Assembly (NCBI GenBank): GCA_025354615.1
Contig: JANXMO010000054.1
Span: 1 to 5,836 of the forward strand
DNA from: Burkholderiales bacterium
GTDB taxonomy: Bacteria > Pseudomonadota > Gammaproteobacteria > Burkholderiales > Burkholderiaceae_C
Direction: 5' to 3'
DNA length: 5,836 nt
Below are positions 1 through 5,087 of the stretch, one piece after another; position 1 is the first letter of the stretch, and every line of letters begins with the position of its first letter. The notes beneath the pieces were generated by a model that did no database searches, was not told the DNA's origin, and worked only from the letters and a program-made list of their open reading frames with translations. Position numbers and translations under genes: made by a program.

Positions 1-1065
1 CTGCGCCGGCCGGGCGAGTGACGACACCGCCGCAAGACCAAGCGACGCCGTGTGCGGCCCGAGCGCGTAATCGGGCATCAAAGCAGACGCCACTTTTTGC
101 GGTTGCGGCGGCTGCACGCGCTCATCAACGTGCGAGCCGTAGTAGCTGAACGGCCACCCGTAAAAGCCGCCGTCGCGAACGCTTGTCAGGTAATCGGGCA
201 CCAGATCGCTGCCCAACTCATCGCGTTCATTGACCACCGTCCACAAAGCACCCGTCGTCGGCTCCCAGGCCATGCCGTTCGGATTGCGCAGGCCGCTGGC
301 ATAGACCCGGTGGGCTCCACTGCGGACATCGATTTCCCAAATCGCTGCCCGCTCAGCCTCTGCAGCCAAACCGCGTTCGGCCACGTTGCTGTTGGAGCCA
401 ACGGTGGCATACAGCTTGTTGCCATCGGGGCTGGCCAACAGGTTTTTCGTCCAGTGGTGGTTGATGGCACCGGCCGGTAAAGCGGCCAGCACGGTGCCGG
501 CCGAAGTGATGCGGGTGGTACCGTCCGCATAGGGGAAACGCACGACCGCATCGGTGTTGGCCACATACAGCGCATCGCCGATCAGGGCCATCCCGAACGG
601 CGAATTCAAACCCTCCAGCAGCACGGTGCGCATATCTGCAACCCCGTCGCCATCGGTGTCGCGCAGCAACGTGATCCGGTTGGCGCTTGGCGCCGCTGCG
701 CCTGCCCGCTTCATCACCAGGCGCATGGCCCAGCCTTTGAGGCCTTGCGCATCATCTGGCTTGGGCGGTGCATTGGTTTCAGCGACCAGCACATCGCCGT
801 TTGGCAACACATAGAGCCACCGTGGGTGATCCAGCTCTTTGGCAAAGGCAACCACCTGGGTATGAGCAGCCGCTTGCGGCAATCCGCCCGCAGGCCACCC
901 TTGAGCGGGTGCAATGTGAACCGTGGGTATCAACGTGCGAGTCGGCTGAGGCAGCATAGGCTGCGGGCCGGTGCCCGCAGCCACCGGCAAACTGGCAACT
1001 TCTCCGCAAGCGCTCAAACCCCACAAAGCGGCAATGCCGGCGATTCTTACGAAATCAGAAGTCAT
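1..1065 (-). CDS. PQQ-dependent sugar/sorbosone dehydrogenase family lipoprotein (3' part missing)
   Basis: The minus-strand frame is open from the ATG at 1065-1063 to the window edge, giving 355 codons and no stop; relatives are usually somewhat longer than 400 residues, so the C-terminus is missing. Residues 1-20 look like a lipoprotein signal: Arg7, a hydrophobic stretch and the lipobox LSAC ending at Cys20, so the protein is probably membrane-anchored facing the periplasm. Beta-propeller landmarks of soluble glucose/sorbosone dehydrogenases follow: [19 protein letters not shown] (79-97), LNSPFGMAL (153-161), [13 protein letters not shown] (203-215) and [10 protein letters not shown] (258-267). 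By pattern alignment, His204 fits the catalytic base and Arg260-Asn261 the conserved Arg-Asn pair of these PQQ enzymes. An acidic loop, DTDGDGVAD (136-144), resembles a calcium-binding loop. The ATG was chosen because it puts the lipobox at the usual distance and has GAG 8 bases upstream. The substrate cannot be read from sequence; aldose or other polyol-derived sugars are possible. Confidence 0.85.
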   Translation of the reverse strand, partial: MTSDFVRIAGIAALWGLSACGEVASLPVAAGTGPQPMLPQPTRTLIPTVHIAPAQGWPAGGLPQAAAHTQVVAFAKELDHPRWLYVLPNGDVLVAETNAPPKPDDAQGLKGWAMRLVMKRAGAAAPSANRITLLRDTDGDGVADMRTVLLEGLNSPFGMALIGDALYVANTDAVVRFPYADGTTRITSAGTVLAALPAGAINHHWTKNLLASPDGNKLYATVGSNSNVAERGLAAEAERAAIWEIDVRSGAHRVYASGLRNPNGMAWEPTTGALWTVVNERDELGSDLVPDYLTSVRDGGFYGWPFSYYGSHVDERVQPPQPQKVASALMPDYALGPHTASLGLAAVSSLARPAQ

Positions 1066-1143
1066 GAAGTTTTCTCGTACAGCGAACGAAGGCGTCCACG
1101 AAAAGTGGCTCTTCAACACAACCGGTCTTTATAACAAACCATT

Positions 1144-1205
1144 TCAAGTCAAAAGCTGTATGCGGCAATGATCTTGGCGACACAGGAAATTCCGGATTGA
1201 CTTGA
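1144..1205. repeat. 9-bp inverted repeat (TCAAGTCAA / TTGACTTGA) with a 44-base spacer
   Basis: TCAAGTCAA occupies 1144-1152 and its exact reverse complement, TTGACTTGA, occupies 1197-1205. Each copy lies just upstream of the AT-rich -10-like box of the gene it points toward (TATAAA at 1133-1128 on the minus strand, TATAAT at 1213-1218 on the plus strand). The arrangement could be paired activator sites serving both divergent genes. A repeat of this length would turn up by chance in a region this size roughly one time in ten, so the biological meaning is uncertain. Confidence 0.4.
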
Positions 1206-1212
1206 TGACGTT

Positions 1213-1218
1213 TATAAT
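1213..1218 (+). promoter_or_regulatory. Candidate -10 box of the phaP promoter (TATAAT)
   Basis: A perfect sigma-70 -10 hexamer lies 74 bases before the phaP ATG, predicting a transcript start near 1225 and a leader of about 68 bases. No good -35 sits 16-18 bases upstream; the best-looking TTGACT (1197-1202) is only 10 bases away. The promoter may therefore need an activator or be weak in its -35. Confidence 0.5.
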
Positions 1219-1226
1219 TCTCCATG

Positions 1227-1237
1227 GTGCGGTGCAG
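1227..1237 (+). promoter_or_regulatory. Candidate PhaR-type operator (GTGC-GGT-GCAG)
   Basis: The sequence GTGCGGTGCAG is a TGC-N3-GCA dyad matching 7 of 8 fixed bases of the CTGC-N3/4-GCAG motif described for the PHA-responsive repressor PhaR of Paracoccus. It begins 8 bases after the TATAAT box, so it would overlap the transcription start, a natural place for repression. PhaR is known to repress phasin genes and to be released when PHA granules form. The site is read from sequence; its use here is inference. Confidence 0.4.
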
Positions 1238-1282
1238 CAATTCACGGCCCCAGAGACGTCGTTATCACCCCTAAAACCTTTT

Positions 1283-1286
1283 GGAG
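1283..1286 (+). promoter_or_regulatory. Shine-Dalgarno of phaP (GGAG)
   Basis: GGAG sits 6 bases before the ATG at 1293, which is ideal spacing. This decides the start: the in-frame TTG at 1281 would place the ribosome site inside the gene and would add four residues not typical of phasins. Confidence 0.8.
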
Positions 1287-1292
1287 ATCAAG

Positions 1293-1847
1293 ATGTTGAC
1301 TGCTGAACAACTGCTGGCTGCGCACAAGAGCAACGTAGAAACCCTTTTCGGTTTGACCAACAAGGCATTTGAAGGAATCGAGAAAGTTGTTGAATTGAAC
1401 CTGCAGGTTGTCAAAGCCGCCTTGAGCGAAAGCGCAGATGCTGCGCGCGCAGCACTGGCGGCCAAAGATGCTCAGGAACTGATGACCTTGCAAGCCACGC
1501 TGCTGCAACCGGTGGCTGAAAAAGCCGCTGCGTATAGCCGCCATTTGTACGACATTGCTTCTTCAACCAATGCGGAAGTTGCCCGGGTGGCCGAGGCAAC
1601 GGCTGCTGAAGCACAGCAGAAATTCACGTCGATGGTTGATACGGCCGTTAAAAATGCACCTGCTGGCAGCGAAAGCGCTGTTGCACTCGTGAAGTCAGCC
1701 GTGGCAACCGCCAGCAACGCTTTTGATGGTGTACAAAAAGCCGCCAAGCAAGCGAGCAATGTGGCTGAAGCCAATTTCGAAACGCTGACGAGCACCGCCG
1801 TCAAGGCGTCGCAAGCCGCCACACGTCAGTCACAGTCACGCCCTTGA
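1293..1847 (+). CDS. phaP: Phasin, PHA granule-associated protein
   Basis: This 184-residue protein is a typical betaproteobacterial phasin (phasin family, PF09361/TIGR01841 type), an amphipathic helical protein that coats polyhydroxyalkanoate granules in the cytoplasm and controls their size and number. The diagnostic N-terminus [14 protein letters not shown] (1-14) is followed by [20 protein letters not shown] (16-35) and [10 protein letters not shown] (37-46). A second family block, [10 protein letters not shown], spans 81-90, and the C-terminal helix contains [15 protein letters not shown] (122-136) and [20 protein letters not shown] (141-160). There are no cysteines, no signal peptide and no membrane segment; alanine is abundant throughout, as usual for the family. 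The gene stands alone, with its own promoter candidate and a terminator 15 bases after the stop. A PhaR-like operator at 1227-1237 would fit control by PHA status. No PHA synthase gene is in the window, which is common because phasins are often unlinked. Confidence 0.93.
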   Translation: MLTAEQLLAAHKSNVETLFGLTNKAFEGIEKVVELNLQVVKAALSESADAARAALAAKDAQELMTLQATLLQPVAEKAAAYSRHLYDIASSTNAEVARVAEATAAEAQQKFTSMVDTAVKNAPAGSESAVALVKSAVATASNAFDGVQKAAKQASNVAEANFETLTSTAVKASQAATRQSQSRP

Positions 1848-1861
1848 AGGCAGGCTTGTAG

Positions 1862-1893
1862 AAAAAGCCCGGTATGCGTACCGGGCTTTTTTT
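1862..1893 (+). terminator. Rho-independent terminator of phaP
   Basis: A perfect 13-bp stem (AAAAAGCCCGGTA, 1862-1874, pairing with 1879-1891) closes on a TGCG tetraloop and runs into seven T residues (1887-1893). It begins 15 bases after the phaP stop and separates the phasin transcript from the sulfur operon. The five A residues on the left arm could give weak termination on the other strand, but no gene approaches from that side. Confidence 0.93.
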
Positions 1894-1910
1894 ATGGAAA
1901 AACGCAAATC

Positions 1911-1920
1911 TTTATATAAA
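1911..1920. repeat. Perfect 10-bp palindrome TTTATATAAA
   Basis: The sequence equals its own reverse complement. It lies at the upstream edge of the AT-rich island before cysI and could be part of a regulator site or an upstream promoter element. AT-only palindromes arise easily by chance in such a region. Confidence 0.4.
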
Positions 1921-1926
1921 AAAGAA

Positions 1927-1947
1927 ATAATTTTCTTAGAAAATTAT
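1927..1947. promoter_or_regulatory. Dyad ATAATTTTC-TTA-GAAAATTAT, candidate LysR-type (CysB-like) operator
   Basis: Two perfect 9-base arms (1927-1935 and 1939-1947) surround a 3-base centre. The dyad contains a T-N11-A core (T1931 to A1943), the loose hallmark of LysR-type regulator boxes. Sulfate assimilation operons in proteobacteria are usually activated by LysR-type proteins CysB/Cbl under sulfur limitation, so this is a reasonable candidate site. It is not a match to a defined consensus, and base composition raises the chance of accidental symmetry. Confidence 0.4.
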
Positions 1948-1960
1948 ATTTTTCAATATA
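1945..1960. repeat. Small hairpin TATATT-TTTC-AATATA
   Basis: Six-base perfect arms flank a TTTC loop. The structure overlaps the end of the larger dyad and the candidate TATAAA box at 1957-1962. It could be a weak secondary structure or part of the regulator site; alone it is weak evidence. Confidence 0.3.
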
Positions 1961-2020
1961 AAGACAATGTTTTAAAGTTGGTTAACAAGTCGTCAGCCAC
2001 TTATTTTTTGTATTGAAACG

Positions 2021-3796
2021 ATGTACGCCTATTCCGATTTCGACAAATTGTTCGTTCGCCAACGGGCCGCGCAATACGGCGACCAGCTGCAGCGCTTTTT
2101 GGCCGGCACCTTGTCTGATGAAGAATTTCGGCCATTGCGGCTTCAAAACGGTTGGTACGTTCAGCGTCATGCGCCGATGTTGCGCGTGGCCGTACCGTAT
2201 GGCGAATTGAGTGCGGTGCAGCTGCGCGGTCTGGCCGACATTGCGTGCCGCTTTGATCGGCAGCCGTCCGGGCCGTTCGCCGGCGAAGGCGGTTACAGCC
2301 ACCTGACCACGCGGCAAAACGTCCAGTTCAACTGGATTCCGCTGGACAAAAGCGCCGCGGTGATGGACGCGCTGGCGCGTGTCGACATGCACGGTATCCA
2401 AACCAGCGGCAACTGTATCCGCAACATCACCAGTGATTGCTTTGCCGGGATTGCGCCCGATGAGGTCGTGGACCCACGGCCTTACTGCGAAATCATGCGG
2501 CAGTGGAGCACGCTGCACCCGGAGTTCGCTTTTCTGCCTCGCAAATTCAAAATCGCCGTCACCGGCGCTGCCGAAGACCGGGCGGCCATTGGCTGGCATG
2601 ACATCGGCCTGCATTTATTGAAAAACGCGGCTGGCGAGGTGGGTTTCAAAGTGCTCGTGGGCGGAGGAATGGGCCGCACGCCGGTGATTGGAACGGTGGT
2701 GCGGGAATTTCTTCCCTGGAATCAAATTCTCGTTTTCATCGAAGCGGTGGTGCGTGTCTACAACCGCTATGGGCGGCGTGACAACATCTACAAAGCCCGC
2801 ATCAAAATTTTGGTCAAAGCCGAAGGTCAGCGTTTCATCGATGACGTTGAAACTGAATTTCGCACCATTCTCGAACAAGACGCCGATGGCCAGGCGCACC
2901 TCATTCCGCTTGCGGAACTTGAGCGCGTGGCGGCCCATTTCGTCGTCCCGCCTGGCGTTGTGTCGCCTGATGTCACGGCGCAGGTTTCAGGCCATGCAAG
3001 TCACCCGCCGCTCGCGCCTCGCCCGGCCGCTTACACACGCTGGCTGCAGCGCAATGTGCATGCGCACCGCGTGCCTGGCTACCGCGCGGTGACCTTGTCG
3101 CTCAAGCGCATCGGGCAGGCGCCGGGGGACTTCACCGCCATGCAAATGGAAGATGCGGCCCGCCTGGCGGAGCAGTTCAGCCATTCGGAACTGCGTGTCT
3201 CGCACGATCAAAACCTGGTGCTGCCCTGGGTGCTTGAAACCGAGTTGCCCGCGTTGTGGGCAGCTGCACGAGACACCGGCTTCGCCACGCCCAACATCGG
3301 CCTGTTGACCGACATGATTGCCTGCCCGGGCGGTGATTTTTGTGCGTTGGCCAATGCCCGCTCGATTCCGATTGCGGCCGACATTGCCGAGCGTTTCGAA
3401 GACCTCGACGAGCTCTGGGACATCGGCGACATCGATCTGCACATCAGCGGTTGCATCAACTCCTGCGGTCACCATCACAGCGGCCACATCGGCATTTTGG
3501 GCGTCGACAAGGACGGCGCCGAGTGGTACCAGATCACATTGGGTGGTTCGGACGGCTCAACGTTGAGCGGCGACTCGGTACCGGGCAAGGTGATCGGCCC
3601 CTCATTCGCGGCCGATGAAGTGGCTGACGTCATCGAAGCGGTAGTCGATGTTTACCGTACGCAGCGCATTGGCAACGAGCGTTTCATCGACACCGTCAAG
3701 CGCATCGGGCTTGACGCCTACAAGCTGGCTGCGAATGCCGTTCGCCGTGCCACCGCGCGGCCGGCTGCGGCCACGCCCACCCAGGCGGCTGTATGA
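2021..3796 (+). CDS. cysI: Assimilatory sulfite (or nitrite) reductase, siroheme/[4Fe-4S] hemoprotein
   Basis: The 591-residue enzyme belongs to the sulfite/nitrite reductase hemoprotein family and is close to the usual CysI length. It has the expected repeat of ferredoxin-like half domain plus siroheme domain: roughly 40-125 then 125-300, and 335-420 then 425-575. Cluster ligands are all present: Cys435 and Cys441 (C-x5-C in ACPGGDFC), Cys478 and Cys482 (C-x3-C in GCINSCG). Substrate-binding basic residues also fit: Arg98 (TTRQN), Arg134 (CIRN), Lys175 and Lys177 (LPRKFK). The reaction is six-electron reduction of sulfite to sulfide in the cytoplasm; operon context with cysH and cysD favours sulfite over nitrite. 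The last 18 residues are an Ala/Pro-rich tail. MYAYSDFD is the family-typical start, though no clear Shine-Dalgarno precedes it. The stop overlaps the next start by 4 bases (ATGA). No flavoprotein partner (CysJ) is visible, so the electron donor is unknown, perhaps ferredoxin. Confidence 0.92.
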   Translation: MYAYSDFDKLFVRQRAAQYGDQLQRFLAGTLSDEEFRPLRLQNGWYVQRHAPMLRVAVPYGELSAVQLRGLADIACRFDRQPSGPFAGEGGYSHLTTRQNVQFNWIPLDKSAAVMDALARVDMHGIQTSGNCIRNITSDCFAGIAPDEVVDPRPYCEIMRQWSTLHPEFAFLPRKFKIAVTGAAEDRAAIGWHDIGLHLLKNAAGEVGFKVLVGGGMGRTPVIGTVVREFLPWNQILVFIEAVVRVYNRYGRRDNIYKARIKILVKAEGQRFIDDVETEFRTILEQDADGQAHLIPLAELERVAAHFVVPPGVVSPDVTAQVSGHASHPPLAPRPAAYTRWLQRNVHAHRVPGYRAVTLSLKRIGQAPGDFTAMQMEDAARLAEQFSHSELRVSHDQNLVLPWVLETELPALWAAARDTGFATPNIGLLTDMIACPGGDFCALANARSIPIAADIAERFEDLDELWDIGDIDLHISGCINSCGHHHSGHIGILGVDKDGAEWYQITLGGSDGSTLSGDSVPGKVIGPSFAADEVADVIEAVVDVYRTQRIGNERFIDTVKRIGLDAYKLAANAVRRATARPAAATPTQAAV

Positions 3797-4332
3797 AATT
3801 CATCCAAAAAGCACAAGACCCCTGGCGCACTGTCATCGGTGATGACGGACCGATGGTCACCCACACCTGCGCCGCGCACCAATTGCTGACGCTGCTGCAA
3901 TGGAACAGCGTTCGCCATCACTGGCCGCATGGCATGCCCGTCGGCGTGGCGTTGAACAACGACCATGCGGTCGAAGACTTGGCAGAAGATTTGCCGCGGA
4001 TTGCCTTGATCGCCCTGCACTTCCCGAAGTGGGTTGACGGCCGGGCTTATTCGCAAGCGCATTTGCTGCGCATGCGTTACCGCTTTGGCGGTGAAATTCG
4101 GGCCACCGGCGATGTCGTGGCCGACATGATGCCGCTGCTGCAGCGCACCGGTTTTGATGCGGTGGTGATGCGCGCCGATCAATCGCGCGATGTGGCAGAA
4201 CGCGCACTTGCATTTTTCCCGGGGTTTTATCAGGGCGATGTGCGCGAGCACCGGCCACGCTTTGCGCTGCCGTCCACGGAACAGGCGGCGCAGACAGAGG
4301 CTGGCTTCCTGCATCAAGGCGCCGGCATATGA
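3793..4332 (+). CDS. DUF934 protein, putative sulfite reduction accessory factor
   Basis: This 179-residue protein is recognised as DUF934 (PF06073, COG3749) by the block FPKWVDGRAYSQAHLLRMRY (77-96) and the following RFGGEIRATGDV (97-108). The family is regularly found beside sulfite reductase and APS/PAPS reductase genes and is often labelled an oxidoreductase probably involved in sulfite reduction, but I know of no proven activity. There is no signal peptide or membrane segment. The only cysteine is Cys26, so it cannot bind an iron-sulfur cluster by itself. It starts within the cysI stop and ends within the cysH start, each with an ATGA overlap, and has AGGCGG before its ATG, so it is translationally coupled to both neighbours. 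An assembly, electron-transfer or stabilising role for CysI or CysH is inference. Confidence 0.85.
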   Translation: MKFIQKAQDPWRTVIGDDGPMVTHTCAAHQLLTLLQWNSVRHHWPHGMPVGVALNNDHAVEDLAEDLPRIALIALHFPKWVDGRAYSQAHLLRMRYRFGGEIRATGDVVADMMPLLQRTGFDAVVMRADQSRDVAERALAFFPGFYQGDVREHRPRFALPSTEQAAQTEAGFLHQGAGI

Positions 4333-5087
4333 GCGCGATTGGCCTCTATGCCCGCGCCACGCCCGGGTATGAAGACCGTGTGGCCAGCGCCGTGGCGGTG
4401 TTGACGGCGGCCGCGGCGCAGCACCCCGGCCGCATCGTGCAAGCCACCAGTTTGGGCGCCGAAGACATGGTGGTCACCGACTTGATTGCACGGCACGGCC
4501 TGGGCATTGCCGTTGCAACGCTCGACACGGGAAAGCTGCATGCGCAAACCCTTGCGCTGCTGCCGCGCATCGAAGGCCGTTATGGCCTGGCCGTCGAGGT
4601 CTTTCAGCCGGCCCATGAAGCCGTGGTTCACTTTGTGCAAACCCATGGCGAGCGGGCGATGTACGACAGCACGGCGCTGCGCAAGGCTTGTTGTGGGCTG
4701 CGCAAGCTGGAGCCGCTGGCGCGCATGCTGGAGGCGCGCAGCGCCTGGGTCACGGGCTTGCGCCGTGAACAGTCCAACAGCCGCGCCGTTGTGCCTTTCA
4801 CTGATCAAGACGACGCCGGGCGGGCCAAAATTAATCCGTTGGCCGACTGGAGCTGGAACGACGTGTGGCATTACATCTCGCTGCAAGGCGTGCCGTACAA
4901 CCCGTTGCACGACGAGTTCATGCCCAGCATCGGCTGCGAGCCGTGCACCCGAGCCATTGCCGTCGGTGAAGATTTCCGCGCCGGCCGTTGGTGGTGGGAG
5001 GACGAAACCATGAAAGAGTGCGGCCTGCACGTCTCCGAAGGCGCGCCATCGGCAGCTCCCGTGTCAACTCTGGAACAACGCGCATGA
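4329..5087 (+). CDS. cysH: Adenylyl-sulfate (APS) reductase, thioredoxin-dependent, iron-sulfur type
   Basis: The 252-residue protein is a member of the PAPS/APS reductase family, a PP-loop ATPase-like fold. It shows the nucleotide-binding segment TSLGAEDMVV (40-49), LDTGKLH (65-71), and TGLRREQSNSR following the first cysteine pair. Cysteine pairs Cys121-Cys122 (KACCGLRK) and Cys203-x2-Cys206 (GCEPCTR) are the ligands of the [4Fe-4S] cluster that marks APS reductases; PAPS-only enzymes such as E. coli CysH lack them. The catalytic Cys231 lies in the family signature KECGLH near the C-terminus. It is therefore expected to reduce APS to sulfite and AMP using thioredoxin, bypassing APS kinase; use of PAPS as well cannot be excluded. 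The ATG overlaps the DUF934 stop, with AAGG 9 bases upstream, and its stop overlaps the cysD start. Confidence 0.92.
   Translation: MSAIGLYARATPGYEDRVASAVAVLTAAAAQHPGRIVQATSLGAEDMVVTDLIARHGLGIAVATLDTGKLHAQTLALLPRIEGRYGLAVEVFQPAHEAVVHFVQTHGERAMYDSTALRKACCGLRKLEPLARMLEARSAWVTGLRREQSNSRAVVPFTDQDDAGRAKINPLADWSWNDVWHYISLQGVPYNPLHDEFMPSIGCEPCTRAIAVGEDFRAGRWWWEDETMKECGLHVSEGAPSAAPVSTLEQRA

Larger units (their letters stand above)
1066..1292. promoter_or_regulatory. Divergent intergenic region between the dehydrogenase and phaP
   Basis: These 227 bases separate two divergently transcribed genes and must hold both promoters. For the leftward gene I see an AT-rich TATAAA (minus strand, 1133-1128), with TTGACT 13 bases upstream of it (1152-1147), which is too close for a normal -35/-10 pair. 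For the rightward gene there is a perfect TATAAT. The short open frames crossing this stretch are unconvincing, and I see no RNA gene. Confidence 0.6.
1894..2020 (+). promoter_or_regulatory. AT-rich leader and promoter region of the cys operon
   Basis: This non-coding stretch must carry the operon promoter. Of the 70 bases from 1911 to 1980, 61 are A or T, in sharp contrast to the GC-rich genes on either side. A TATAAA at 1957-1962 could be a -10 box, but I cannot find a convincing -35 for it. The last 20 bases before the cysI ATG contain no GGAG-like ribosome site; only TTGAAACG precedes the start. Confidence 0.6.

Noticed and set aside
52..480. Plus-strand 142-codon open frame
   Set aside because: It is antisense to the dehydrogenase, whose 355-codon frame has clear family motifs; its translation resembles nothing and is Arg/Ala/His-rich, as expected for a shadow frame.
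1063..1119. Upstream GTG/TTG starts for the dehydrogenase (GTG at 1119-1117)
   Set aside because: They are in frame with no stop between, but would put about 18 extra residues before a well-formed lipoprotein signal. The ATG at 1065 gives the normal signal length and has a GAG at suitable spacing.
1197..1218. TTGACT plus TATAAT as a complete sigma-70 promoter for phaP
   Set aside because: The two hexamers are only 10 bases apart; 16-18 are needed. I keep only the -10 box.
1055..1240. Minus-strand 61-codon open frame in the divergent region
   Set aside because: It covers the candidate promoters, ends inside the start of the dehydrogenase gene in another frame, and has no recognisable motif.
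1281..1292. TTG start four codons before the phaP ATG
   Set aside because: The ribosome site GGAG lies within those codons and phasins of this type begin MLTxEQ, which matches the ATG.
2156..2422. Tyr-Cys crosslink beside the siroheme as in Mycobacterium tuberculosis NirA
   Set aside because: Tyr46 (NGWYVQR) fits the NirA tyrosine, but aligning from memory on the substrate arginine (Arg134) puts Ser129, not a cysteine, at the crosslinked position; Cys132 aligns with a different NirA cysteine.
3718..5030. Long minus-strand open frames (3718-4317 and 4314-5030) opposite DUF934 and cysH
   Set aside because: They are mirror frames of GC-rich coding DNA; the plus-strand products are recognised families with correct motifs and ATGA-coupled starts.
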